Positions 1 to 9,965 of a stretch of 62,032 bases of DNA are shown piece after piece. The position numbers were made by a program, and so were the translations under genes. The stretch is taken from positions 88,818-150,849 of the forward strand of contig MU130573.1 of the NCBI GenBank assembly GCA_015039465.1, given 5' to 3'. The stretch is from Phlegmacium glaucopus (lineage: Eukaryota > Basidiomycota > Agaricomycetes > Agaricales > Cortinariaceae). The notes beneath the pieces were generated by a model. It had not been told where the DNA came from, made no database searches, and worked only from the letters and a program-made list of their open reading frames with translations. The number at the start of each line of letters is the position of its first letter. Position 1 is the first letter of the stretch.

Positions 1-53
1 TCACGTCTTTGAGCCTCCTCCCTAGCAGCTTGTACATTCATATGATTGTTTAC

Positions 54-420
54 AGGTTGTAATGGAGGAAGAGCAGCATGTTGCTGAGTAATTTCAGCAA
101 ATAGCAGAGGAGCAGGTGGAGGTGGTGATGGTGATGGTGATGGTGAATGAAATGAAGAAGCAGGAGGAATAACCTAAATGTGAGGTCAACAATTAGTTTC
201 ATAATATAAAATACAAAAAATACAAAAACATACAGGAGGAAGAGCAGCATATTGCTGAGCAATTTCAGCAAATGGCAGAGGAGCATAAGGTGGGGGAACC
301 ATCTAAATGTAAAGTTTAATAATTATAAAATAAATATAAATATAATAAAACATACAGGAGCAAGGACAGCATATTGCTGAGCAATTTCAGCAAATGGCAG
401 AGGAGCATGTGGAGGAATAA
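54..420 (-). repeat. Tandem exon-like units (Pro/Ala-rich, three copies)
   Basis: Three related units lie at about 54-120, 231-291 and 354-412. Read on the minus strand each encodes a close variant of PLPFAEIAQQYAALPP, and two of them end in a good donor (CCT followed by GTATGT) and are preceded by a TTTAG acceptor. This looks like a short exon duplicated together with its AT-rich intron. The RG-rich remnant at 9520-9965, on the far side of the gypsy element, ends in the related LAAQYAALP, so both probably belong to one minus-strand gene split by the transposon. The protein family is not recognised. Confidence 0.5.
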
Positions 421-430
421 ACTAGATTTA

Positions 431-994
431 ATATAAAATAATTAGTTGAATTATGATATATTTGAATAATCAAACTTTTTTTTTTGTTTTTTGTGTCACG
501 CAGATTTAATTCGCTGTATACCATGGTACAGTTTGTAGTGAATCCTCCCTACACTATTGATGTGCCAGCATAGCCCCAAGTCCCCTCTTTTCCGTCCTCC
601 AGGTCAGCTCCCATTTAAGGTATCTAATACTATGAGTAGCATGTTGTATACTGGAATTCTATTGTACTAGGAGTAGTTCCCACGTATGCTGGCACCCTGG
701 ACATATTTATATGTAAGTTAGGTAATGTAGTAGCCAAACCTCTGTTTCTACCCACTACCCTTCGTCACACTCCCCCAATGTTTCTGCTGATCCTTCCTTT
801 CTTGGTGCCTTTGTTGCTTCTGTGACTGTGACTTCCTTATTCAATTTTTTCTTGTGTTACTGAGTGTTTCTTCTATAATATTGGGAGGCATATGACAGCT
901 GATCATGATCTTGTTATTCAATTTAAAAGGTTGTTGATGCAGGGGACAAAGTAGTGATGAATTAGGGACCGTGCCGTGCACCAACAGCTTGGCT
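431..994. other. No gene seen; AT-rich flank of the gypsy insertion
   Basis: AT-rich sequence without a convincing ORF, ending at the GCTTG target duplication of the gypsy element. I see no RNA gene and no clear repeat here. Confidence 0.5.
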
Positions 995-1148
995 GCTTGT
1001 GTTAGGGCAACTGTGATGCTGACTTAGTCAAGCTAGCAGGGGATCCAAAGTCAATAATATTTCAAAGGGATATCTACAAGTAACTCACCTAGCAGGGGAT
1101 CCAAAGAGGAAAGGATGGGGATCCCTGCTAGGCTAAGGGGTATTTATG

Positions 1149-1808
1149 GAGGTCTTTACACTCCCCCACGTCTTCCTGGAGGATTCCTGGTGGATTCCTA
1201 CCTATTCCGGGAGGATTCCTGGAGGATTCCTACCATTCCTGGTAGGAATACCAGGATTCCAGGAGGAATTTTCTACCAGCCAATTCCCCCTGAAAATGAC
1301 ATTCCTGGCTCTTCCCAGTCCTGGAGGATTCCTGGTGGATTCCTGGTACACAATGAAATTGATACCAGGATTCCCGGAATTCCTTAGGAATCCCCAACAC
1401 AGAATCCGCCTGGAATCCACCCGGAATCCTGGGAATTCCTGGTACTACCATTATATATTATGTATTATTAATATTTAAAAGTAAAATACTAAAACATCAG
1501 TAATTCATACTATATATCAGTTAATTGTAATTCATATATTAAAGGTGGCAATGCCTTGCCGCCATTTAAATTTTGAATTTTGTTCAGGCCGCGAGGTGTG
1601 GTCACGTGACCGCACGTGACAATATTTCCCAAATCAACAAACATTAGTAACACTTCGTCACCTCACAACCCACCATCACAATCGTCACCACCCCAGAACT
1701 ACGACAACGACAACGAAGACACGACGACGACGATGGATGACGACGGGGACGGATGACGACGGGGACGGATGACGACGAGGACGGATGACGACGAGGATGA
1801 GGACAACG

Positions 1809-1858
<50 letters not shown>

Positions 1859-2995
1859 ACAACAGCCAACGACGACGGCTACCCCCCTACCCAGGGGGGT
1901 TTTCGGTTTTTTTTTAAAAATTCTTTTTTTTTAAATTCGATTCATTAACGAATTCCCGCAGCGTACGACGACGACCTCCCTCCCATCCACCACTATCCTC
2001 CACCTCGACAAACCACCACCTTTTCACCCCCCCTTCACGGGGGGTTTTTTCTAAATTCTTATGCTTCGAACGACGACAGCTACCCCCCCCTGAACAGGGG
2101 GGGGTTTTTATTCTATTTCAACCGACAACGACAACAACGATTACCCCCCCTGTACGGGGGGGGGGTTCATTTTATTTCAACGGACGACGACAACGATGTC
2201 GAACGAACGACGGATGACGACAGCTACCCCCCCTGTACAAGGGGGGGGTTATTTTATTTCTTTTTATTTTAGTACACTACCAGCTACCGCGACGACCACC
2301 ACCACGCACGACGACGACCAACCCCCCCCCTCACTGGGGGGGTTATTTTATTTATTATTCTTTATTTTAATCACCACGACGACACCCAAAGGACGACACG
2401 TACGAACGACGACACACGTAAACGACAACACACGCCAGTGACGACACGTACGAACGACAACACACACACGACGACCCATGCGAACGACGACGACGACCCC
2501 CCCTCATGGGGGGTTTATTTTTATTTAATACACTACCACAGCCCTCACGCGACGACAATGACAACCCCCTCACCGGGGTTTATTTTAATTTTAATATACT
2601 ACAATCATAACCCCCTTCAGGGGGGTATGTTTTTAAAAATTTAATAGGTTATTAATTACTTTTTAATGTAAATTTGTATTTATATGATTTTCAATATATA
2701 TCTTGGAATAAAAAAAATTAAAATCAGGGAAAAATTAAATCAAATAAAACAAGTCAATGACTTAGCTGATTTCACCAGGAATCCACCCGGAATCCAGCAG
2801 GAATTCACCAGGAATCCACCCGGAATCCACCAGGAATCCACCAGGAATCCACCCGGACTGCCCGGAATCCTGGAGGAATCCACCAGGAATATTCTCAATT
2901 CCAGGATTCCTGGTGGATTCCTCCAGGATTCCTCCAGGATTCCGGGCAGTCCGTGCGGATTCCTGGAGGAAGACGTGGGGGAGTGTAAAGTTCAG
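1149..2995. mobile_element. Non-autonomous TIR element nested in the LTR (Mutator-like candidate)
   Basis: The ends are inverted: the left end reads TTTACACTCCCCCACGTCTT from 1155 and the complement of the right end gives the same string, giving TIRs of at least 23 bp. The outermost six bases match poorly. The insertion is flanked by a 9 bp (possibly 10 bp) duplication of the LTR, GTATTTATG. A 9 bp duplication is characteristic of Mutator-like elements; hAT elements make 8. No transposase is encoded. The arms (about 1170-1440 and 2770-2960) are built of an 11 bp-type minisatellite related to GGATTCCTGGT, in opposite orientation at the two ends. The centre is ACGACGACA-rich and carries the hairpin array. 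Confidence 0.8.
1880..2630. repeat. Array of nine C-run/G-run hairpins with T-rich tails
   Basis: About nine times, every 50-110 bases, a run of 5-9 C is followed by a 4-7 base loop and a run of 5-9 G, then by TTT-rich sequence. Examples start near 1885, 2026, 2083, 2143, 2225, 2321, 2495, 2563 and 2610. Between them lie ACGACGACA-type repeats. Each unit can fold into a strong short hairpin. The poly-Val and similar ORFs here are by-products of the repeat. I see no gene. Confidence 0.8.
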
Positions 2996-3201
2996 GTATT
3001 TATGTACTAATATGGACATAACAGAGATATAAAATAAATAAAAGAATGATATGGTAATAATTAATTAATTAAATAAGAAGTGGTGTGATGTGAAAAATAG
3101 AAATAAAAGGTGGAGCGAACCGGAGGATTGGAGTTGGAACGGAGTTACGGGGTTCTGGAGTAAACCGGTGATGGAATCAGAGTTGGACGGAAGGTCGGAG
3201 G

Positions 3202-4735
3202 TCAAGGCAGAATGTATGGTTCTGCAGTTGAGGTTTGGGTTGAAATTGGGTGTCCCCTAACATCCATCCCCCCCTTTGGTAGGTGGCATCCTGGCACGAA
3301 AGGAAACTGTTTGAATTTGGCCATCCTGATGTGCTTAGGAGCTCCGGGGTACTTCTTATGGAATTCCGCAATTAATTTGGGGGCATGTATGTTTTCCCGA
3401 GGCTCCCAGGTGTTATGTTTGATTCCGAAGTCTTGCCATTTCACGAGGTATCGGAACCTCCTGTTTATAATTCTGCTGTTGAGGATTTCCTTGACGACCC
3501 ATTCCTCTTCTCCATCAATGATTTCCAGGAGTGGAGGAGTCGGAATGCGTCTTCCAGGGATCAGGTCTATCAGGGCTGGAGTTAGTTTGACTATGTTGAA
3601 GACCGGATGCAGTTGTTTCATGGACAAGGGAAGTCGGAGTTGGTAAGTGTTGTTGCCGACTCGTTCTTCAATCGGAAAGGGGCCTAGGTGCCAATGGGAC
3701 AATTTCCTGGATGGTCTCGTTGTTTGTATGTCGCTGGCATCCAGGTATAATTTGTCTCCTGGTTTGTATTCAGGTGCCAAAGTCCTTTTTTGATTATAAT
3801 ACCTTGCCATGTCGTCCTTAGATTTGACCAGTGCCGCTTTCGCTTCATCTAGGGTGTTCCACATTCATTCCGTGAATTCATTGACGGACTCCATTCAGGA
3901 TTCCAGTTGATTTGGTTCGAAACCCATTCGGGGGATTCGTCTGGAGTCTAGAAGGAAAGGCGGGTGCTGGGTGGTGGAGTGGACATGATTATTGTATTGG
4001 AATTCCACAAGGGGAAGGAGTTTGGCCCAGTTGGTTTGTCTTTGGTTTGTAAAGAGTTGGAGGTACTGTTCCAATTCCTGATTTACTTGTTCTGTCTGGC
4101 CGTCTCCTTGCGGATGATAGGCAGTAGTAGCTGCTAAATTGATTCTAAGAATTCGGTAGAGCTCACGAGTGAATTCTGCTATAAACTGTGGTCCTCTGTC
4201 TGATACCACTCTCCGAGGCAGTCCATGATGTTTCCAGACATGTTGGATATACAGGCATGCTGTTCCAGATGCGGAGGTGGTAGTAAGGGTTGGTGCAAAA
4301 TGAGCTCGTTTGGTGACCAAATTGACTACTACCATTACCGAGAAGACTCCGGGAGTTCCACTATGAAGTCCATGCTAATTGTGTCCCATGGAGCATTCGG
4401 AATCGGGAGGGGGTGGAGTTCACCGACTGGGTGATGTCTTTGAGCCTTGGTCCGAAGACACAGGTCACAGGTTGAGGCATATTTTCTGATATACCGGGAC
4501 ATCTGTGGCCACCAATAGTTTCAGGATACGAGTTCAAGGGTTTTCCATCTTCCCGGATGCCTGGCGATTAGGGTGTTGTGGCAGAGGATACAATCCGTCT
4601 TTGTAAGTCAAACATGTCTGGAACATAGATTTTTCCTTGGAAGGAGAGGATGTTGTTGTCATGAGACCATTCTGCCAATCGGACAGATCGCATGTGAGTG
4701 GTTTTCAACTCTTTCACCACTTTAGCTATGGCCTC
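3202..4735 (-). pseudogene. Gypsy pol 3' part: integrase and chromodomain, broken
   Basis: From high to low coordinates: the end of the RNase H-integrase linker, an H2C2 zinc domain (its H-N-T and later C residues are readable only after a shift near 4570), the integrase core (VSDRGPQF and HPQGDGQTEQVNQE give the second D and the E of DDE), and at about 3330-3540 a chromodomain (RYLVKWQDFGIKHNTWEP). Lesions seen are a frame shift in the zinc domain, a TGA where NYWWPQM should be preceded by Arg, and a stop between core and tail near 3895. The integrase would insert cDNA and the chromodomain would direct it to marked chromatin; this copy cannot make it. Confidence 0.85.
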
Positions 4736-5121
4736 CATCAGAAAAAAATAACCTTGGCCTGGCTGGCTCTGGCTGCCCTGGCCTGCCCTGGCCAGCCCTG
4801 AACATCTTTGGCTAGGTTTAAAAATCTGAAAAAATGCTAACAAATCACAGAAATATTTATAGCACCCAATTCCCAAAAAAATAAACAATTACATAAGACA
4901 GATGCTGAGATATTAAAGATATTAAAATAATTTAATATCTTTAATATCTCAGCATCTGTCTTATGTAATTGTTTAATTTTTTGGGAATTGGGTGCTATAA
5001 ATATTTCTGTGATTTGTTAGCATTTTTTCAGATTTTTAAACCTAGCCAAAGATGTTCAGGGCTGGCCAGGGCAGGCCAGGGCAGCCAGAGCCAGCCAGGC
5101 CAAGGTTATTTTTTTCTGATG
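4736..5121. mobile_element. Long perfect palindrome inserted in gypsy pol (fold-back element)
   Basis: The left arm 4736-4926 and right arm 4931-5121 are reverse complements, 191 bases each around a 4-base centre. Outer ends are CATCAG and CTGATG. The arms include a CCTGGCC-rich stretch and an AT-rich inner part. The element sits exactly where RNase H and integrase coding meet; removing it joins a KEDI reading to MEAIAKVV without other damage. Two mirrored ORFs within it are artefacts of the palindrome. No transposase is encoded. A short CCTC repeat lies on both sides (4732-4735 and 5123-5126), so the target duplication is uncertain. Confidence 0.88.
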
Positions 5122-7494
5122 TCCTCTTTTACGCCTTCACAGGTGCCCTTCCAGATGTCTTTCAAGATGTCTCGTTCTTCTCCTATGACTTCCAGTCCTT
5201 CTAAGGCCCAAATTGTGGAGAAGCCCAGAGTTAGGAGTGTGATGTTGTCATTGTCACCAGTTCCGGTTCCATGATCCGCTCGCCTGGATAACGTGTCCAG
5301 TTTTCCCATGCTTTTGCCTGGTCTGTGGTGCATAAGGAAATCAAACCGGGTGAGGAACAGTGACCAACAGGCTTGTCTCCAATTGAGCTTTTTGGCTGTC
5401 ATGAAGTATTCCAAGTTCTTGTGATCAGTCCAGATCTCACACTTATGTTCCGCTCCTTCGAAGAAGTGTCTCCACTCTTCTAGGGCTCGGATGATTGCTA
5501 GCATCTCTTTGTCGTGGATCTCGTAGTTCCGTTCGACCGGAGATAAGGACTTAGACAGGAATGCAACTGGGTGCCATTTCTCATCATCGAGGGATTGTTG
5601 GGAAAGTATGGCTCCGGTTGCAAAATCAGAACTGTCTGCTTCGATGCGGAACAGCCTGGAGTTGTCTGGAGAGGCTAGAATCGGGGTCGAAGTGATCAGG
5701 GTTTTGAGAGAATCGAACGCTGACTGCTCCTCCATGTTCCATTTCCATTTAATGTCACTTTTGGTGAGATCAAACAAGGGGTGGGCATGATGGGAAAAGT
5801 CTTGGATGAACCCTTCAGTAAAAGTTGGTAAAGCCTAGAAACAACTGAACTTCCTTTTTGTTTGTCGGAATCGGCCATTCCGCTACCCCAGCAACTTTTA
5901 CAGGGTCCATCTTGACGGAGTTATGAGATATTATGACTCTGAGATATTCCACCTTGGTTGTTCGAATTTGCACTTGTCCGGTTTTAGGAAGAGTTTATGC
6001 TTCCATAAAAGTTCCAGTACTCTCCGGGTTACAGACCAGTGTTCCTCTAGTGTCTCCGTGAATATCAGGATATCGTCAAGGTAGACCACTACAACCCTTT
6101 CCATTATGAGCTCGTGGAAGATGTCATTCATCATTGTCTGGAAAGTAGCCAGACTGTTGGTGAGGCCAAAGAACATAACTAGGGGTTCAAATAATCCCTG
6201 GTTGGTTCAGAAAGCCACTTTCCATTTGTCCCCTTCCTTCATTCGGACATTGTTAAAACCCCATCGGACATCCAACTTAGTGAAGTATTTAGCGCCCCGG
6301 AGTTGGGTTATCAGTTCCAAAATGAGGGGAAGTGGGTATTTGTTTTTGATGGTGATTGCATTGAGAGCTTGATAATCCTGAACCAGCCAAAGACTTCCGT
6401 CCTTCTTTTTGATAAAGAAGACCAGAGATGCCATCAGAGATTTGGAAGGTCAGATGCATCTGGAGTTTAAATTCTCCTGGAGGAATGCGTCAAGTTCCTT
6501 TTATAGACCTTGCAACCTGATGGTTTTTCTCCTGGGATAAGTTCTACTGCATGGTCCCAAGGTTTTGGATCAGGTAGGATATTGAAAAATTCTTTGGCGA
6601 AGACGCTGTCAAATTCTCGGAGATAATCCGGAACTCCTTCTTTTGTTTTGGATTGTGTGTTATGCTGGAAGGCTTCTGCAAGACGTTGGGAGATGGTGGA
6701 GGTGGCTCGGATATCTGCCTGCGGTGGTAGTAAGCTGGTGGCAAATATTCTGTCGCCATCCTCAAATTCAGGTCTGGGCTACTCTCCTCCTCGTCATCAT
6801 CATCACAATCCTCTACATGAGCTGGAAGTGGGCCGATCAAACATTTTTCAATTCAGCATATTTCCACCTTTTGAAATTTTCGTTCTTCTCGGATTTCATT
6901 CCTGCATTCCGAACAACAACAGGGTGGACAACGGGACATTTTTACTTCTCTGGTTGCCCAGTTGATCTCCAGGTTATGCATCTTAAGCCAGGAATGTCCA
7001 AGGATCAAAGTCTGTTTTCCTAGTCCGGTGACTGCAAACAAGGATCTCTTGGAATGTCCTTTGTATCTAAGTATCAGATCAACCACTTCCATAATTGATC
7101 CGGCTTCATTTGGAGTACCGTCAACATTAAATACCGGAATCGGATTTGACAGGGACTTGGTTGTAAGCCTGTTAGTTTTGACATAGTTTCTGTCAATAAA
7201 CCTTCCATCGGCTCTGGAGTCTATTAAGGACAGAAAGGAGTGTACTTCTCCGGTGTTGGTTGTTTCAATGCTGACTTTGAGTTCCAGTGATTTAGAGTCA
7301 GCATCGAGGGAGCCAATAGTGAACTTTTTCAGGAGAGCTCTTTCCCATCGGGGCCGGAACACTCGGATTTCTTTTGGAATTTCTGGTGTTTGTATGACTT
7401 GAACATTTTCAACTGTCTTGTTTATTTCATCAATGCTATCTACATGTAAAACAGAGAACCGGTTGGTCGTTGACAGCAAGGGCATACAGTTCAC
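5122..7494 (-). pseudogene. Gypsy pol: protease, reverse transcriptase, RNase H (degenerate)
   Basis: Protease lies at about 7494-6853; its active-site triplet is DSR instead of DSG (SLIDSRADGRF), which should abolish activity. Reverse transcriptase follows at about 6434-5931 with FFIKKKDGSL, the KLDVRWGFNN block and the catalytic YLDD (VVVYLDDILIF). RNase H is at about 5777-5122 (EADSSDFATGAIL, DKEMLAI, WTDHKNLEYF). The reverse transcriptase frame is broken by TGA after KWKVAF, where relatives have Arg, and there are further breaks near 5940 and 6500. SLWLVQDYQALN shows Trp and Gln at two positions where relatives have Arg, consistent with C:G to T:A changes. Confidence 0.88.
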
Positions 7495-8615
7495 TCACTG
7501 TTTTGGCAAAAATCCTTTAAATTGTTGGTCTGACTTTCATGTTCCGTGTTCTCCGAAGGTTCCGTCGGGTCCAGATCAGCTACTTTGTCAAATTGGGCTA
7601 GCCAGTACTCCAAGAGGGTGTGGAGTTCATCATTGGTCATTGCTTGGACATCAAAATGTTTTTCGCATTGTCTCCCGATGTGTCCAACACCTCCACACCG
7701 GAAGCACAACAGTGGTACCAAACCTGCTTTCCAGGCCACGTCAATGTCCATAGGTATGGGGTTTCCCAGAGTTGGTACGAGGTGTGCGTTCCTCTGTGGC
7801 AGAATTGACGGATTGAATCAGAGTGTGGTGGTACCGATTGGTCAAGAGGTGGTTGCTGCTGGACTTTTGTAAGCTGACTGAAAAGCCTCGTTAGTGGCTC
7901 GGTTTTCATCTATTGTCTGGGCCATTCTGTACCATCCTGTTGGATCCATATCGGACGGTCTTCTGGAAGCCATTGTAGCAATGGAGTTCTGAATCTGGGC
8001 ATTCAGGCCTCTTTGGAACTTTACTACAATAGTTTTTGGATCAGTGTATCCAGAATCCGTAATTAGGTCTTGGAATTTGTCCACATATTCTTCCAAGGAC
8101 CGGTTTTTCTGGAAATATCCAGTCGACTCTAGTTGGTTGATGGCAACTGAGTCCGCATTTGCGGGACAGAACTCCTTTTTGAAGTCATCTCGGAAATCAG
8201 ACCAATCCAGGAACCGGGTTGACTCAGGGTTGTCTGTTTCCCATCGGAAAACCCTAGCTGCCCACTTTGATGCTCTTCCGGATTTCATGTAGGACATGGC
8301 CCAGATAATTTTTGTTTGCTCATCCGAGAACTCGTCGGAACAGAGCCGGATGTACGTTTGGCACGAGTGAAGGAACACCGTTCCTTTGGATTGTTCTCCA
8401 TCAAACTCCGTTGGGAATGCTGGCCTCGCAGAACGAGTCCGGGGTATGTTTTCAGTTCGTGGGGGAACCTCTTGTTGTGGTACAGGTGATTGTACATTCG
8501 GAACAAGTCGGTGGAGTGTCTCCATAATTCGGTCGAATCTGTTTTGATATTCAATGTCCCGAGCTCGCAGTAGGACAACTTCTTTTTCCAGCTGGGTGGT
8601 GCATTCATCATCCAT
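7491..8615 (-). pseudogene. Gypsy gag with CCHC zinc knuckle, two internal stops
   Basis: The frame is open to 8672 but the first ATG is at 8615. The capsid-like region contains the retrotransposon-gag block (WAARVFRWETDN, then FKKEFCPANADSVA, then LEEYVDKFQDLI). Further on the same frame has a CCHC knuckle, CFRCGGVGHIGRQC (about 7705). Two TGA codons near 7843 and 7813 break the frame; in both places CGA (Arg) would restore it, so each is explained by one C-to-T change. Gag ends at 7491 and overlaps the start of the pol frame by a few bases in another phase, as in elements that use frameshifting or reinitiation. Confidence 0.87.
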
Positions 8616-8781
8616 GGCTGATAGGAAGGAGCTGCTCGGAGATGCGTGCTGCGAAGACAAGGAGGGAGCCACGGTCTGGGAGTGTACAGAGTCTGATTGG
8701 CCCCAATCAGGGGCTGTGAATCGGACTATCGTTCCACTGTGTGGACCGGACTCGGTCCTTTAAGGGAAGATCCTTTTCTAA

Positions 8782-9194
8782 TGTTAGGGCAACTGCGATG
8801 CTGACTTAGTCAAGCTAGCAGGGGATCCAAAGTCAATAATATTTCAAAGGGATATCTACAAGTAAATCACCTAGCAGGGGATCCAAAGAGGAAAGGATGG
8901 GGATCCCTGCTAGGCTAAGGGGTATTTATGTACTAATATGGACATAACGGAGATATAAAATAAATAAAGGAATGATACAATAATAATTAATTAATTAAAT
9001 AAGAAGTGGTGTGATGTGAAAAATAGAAATAAAAGGTGGAGCGAACCAGAGGATTGGAGTTGGAACGGAGTTATAGGGTTCTGGAGTAAACCGGTGACAG
9101 AATCGGAGTTGGACGGAAGGTTGGAGGTCGTCGGAAAGGCAGAATGTATGGTTCTGCGGTTGAGGTTTGGGTTGAAATTGGGTGTCCCCTAACA
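8782..9194 (-). repeat. Right (upstream) LTR of the gypsy element
   Basis: 413 bp from TGTTAGGG to CCCTAACA. It is the 5' LTR with respect to the minus-strand coding order. It contains the imperfect repeat AGCAGGGGATCCAAAG twice and an AT-rich block (ATATAAAATAAATAAA, about 8951-8966) that may hold the promoter. It is intact, unlike the left LTR. Confidence 0.92.
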
Positions 9195-9199
9195 GCTTG

Positions 9200-9512
9200 G
9201 TCTTCTCATGTTCGGCCACCCAGGATTCCATGGGGTAACCTTCCAAGGAACTGCTGGTGGGTACACCTTGGGGTTCCAGCGCCAACAATACACTGGCTCC
9301 CCATAAGGCAAGGTGATGACAGTAATATAGTGCCACCCTTGACACGTGCAACTGAGGTCATTGTGAATAAGTGGTCCAAACGGGACCCAGGATTTGACAG
9401 GGGTGGAAACTCGCAGTGTCAACATGTAGTCTGCAAGTGGCGACAGCAGGATTTGATCCCTTGTCCAGCGCGAGGCTAAACACAGACAATGGTACCCCTA
9501 GGCCACCATGCT
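9200..9512 (-). repeat. Possible tRNA-related SINE, target of the gypsy insertion
   Basis: On the minus strand, TGGCCTAGGGG (9506-9496) resembles a pol III A box and GGATCAAATCC (9459-9449) a B box, about 47 bases apart start to start. A non-tRNA body of about 240 bases follows up to the gypsy target duplication. It does not fold into a standard tRNA cloverleaf, so I do not call a tRNA gene. It lies directly beside what looks like the donor of an intron in the RG-rich remnant. Confidence 0.35.
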
Positions 9513-9519
9513 GTTATAA

Positions 9520-9965
9520 TCAAACTTACAGCAGGGTGTGGAAGAGCAGCATATTGAGCTGCAAGTTGGTGATGTGGCAATGGAACAGGGGCAGGAGCAG
9601 GAGCAGGAGCATGACCTCTACCTCTACCTCTATCTCTGCCTCTACCTCTGGCAGGAAATGCATCAAATGCTGGAGCCAAATCAGGAGCATGACCTCTACC
9701 TCTACCTCTACCTCTACCTCTATGCTGGGGAAAAGGAGGCAATGATCAACTGCTGCAGCTAAATCAGGAGGAAGATGGGAGTAATGTGTAGAAGGAGCAG
9801 CAGAAACAATAAAAGGAGGAGGGATAGGTGCAGGTGCAGGTGCAGTAGGAATTCTCCAATATTCAGGACTCTCAAGAACCCTTTGATCACTCTCATTCCG
9901 TTGTGCAGTTGTTCAAACTTGTTCTGGGGTAGTTTGAGGTGTTTGGTCTCTATCCCTATAAAAAT
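9520..9965 (-). pseudogene. Arg-Gly/Pro-rich coding remnant
   Basis: The minus strand encodes a stretch around ESPEYWRIPTAPAPAP, then a low-complexity part with repeated RGRGRGRG and HAPAPAPAP runs and the tail LAAQYAALP. An acceptor (TTTATAG) lies at about 9960 and a donor-like CTGTAAGT near 9531. One TGA codon and one frame change interrupt it, so it looks decayed. The tail resembles the repeated exon at 54-420, suggesting one gene split by the gypsy insertion. Function unknown. Confidence 0.4.

Larger units (their letters stand above)
1000..3262 (-). repeat. Left LTR of the gypsy element, split by a nested insertion
   Basis: Bases 1000-1148 and 3005-3262 together match the intact right LTR (8782-9194) almost end to end. 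The middle (1149-2995) is a separate insertion flanked by a direct repeat of LTR sequence (GTATTTATG at 1140-1148 and 2996-3004). A short deletion of about 6-7 bases relative to the right LTR lies near 3205. By eye the LTRs differ at roughly 15-17 positions over about 400 bp, nearly all of them transitions. Confidence 0.9.
1000..9194 (-). mobile_element. Ty3/gypsy chromovirus (chromodomain LTR retrotransposon), degenerate
   Basis: Both ends carry a long terminal repeat that begins TGTTAGGG and ends CCCCTAACA, a textbook TG...CA inverted end. The 5 bp GCTTG is present directly outside both ends (995-999 and 9195-9199), a target duplication of the expected length. Reading on the minus strand from 9194 the order is LTR, gag with a CCHC knuckle, protease, reverse transcriptase, RNase H, integrase with chromodomain, LTR, as in fungal chromoviruses. 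Coding capacity is lost: there are several in-frame TGA codons where related elements have Arg, a frameshift in the integrase zinc domain, and two nested insertions. Without the nested insertions the element would be about 6 kb. Confidence 0.93.

Noticed and set aside
1644..1862. Poly-valine protein on the minus strand
   Set aside because: It is a translation of an ACGAC-type repeat and has no other coding evidence.
1880..2630. Rho-independent terminators
   Set aside because: The hairpin plus T-run shape is there, but this is fungal nuclear DNA inside a transposon, and nine in a row without genes cannot be terminators in the bacterial sense.
4568..5274. Two ORFs beginning with the same FLGIGCYKYF protein on opposite strands
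   Set aside because: They are mirror images caused by the palindrome; no real gene is needed.
9430..9512. tRNA gene
   Set aside because: A- and B-box-like motifs are present but no acceptable acceptor or T-stem pairing, so at most a SINE or tRNA relic.
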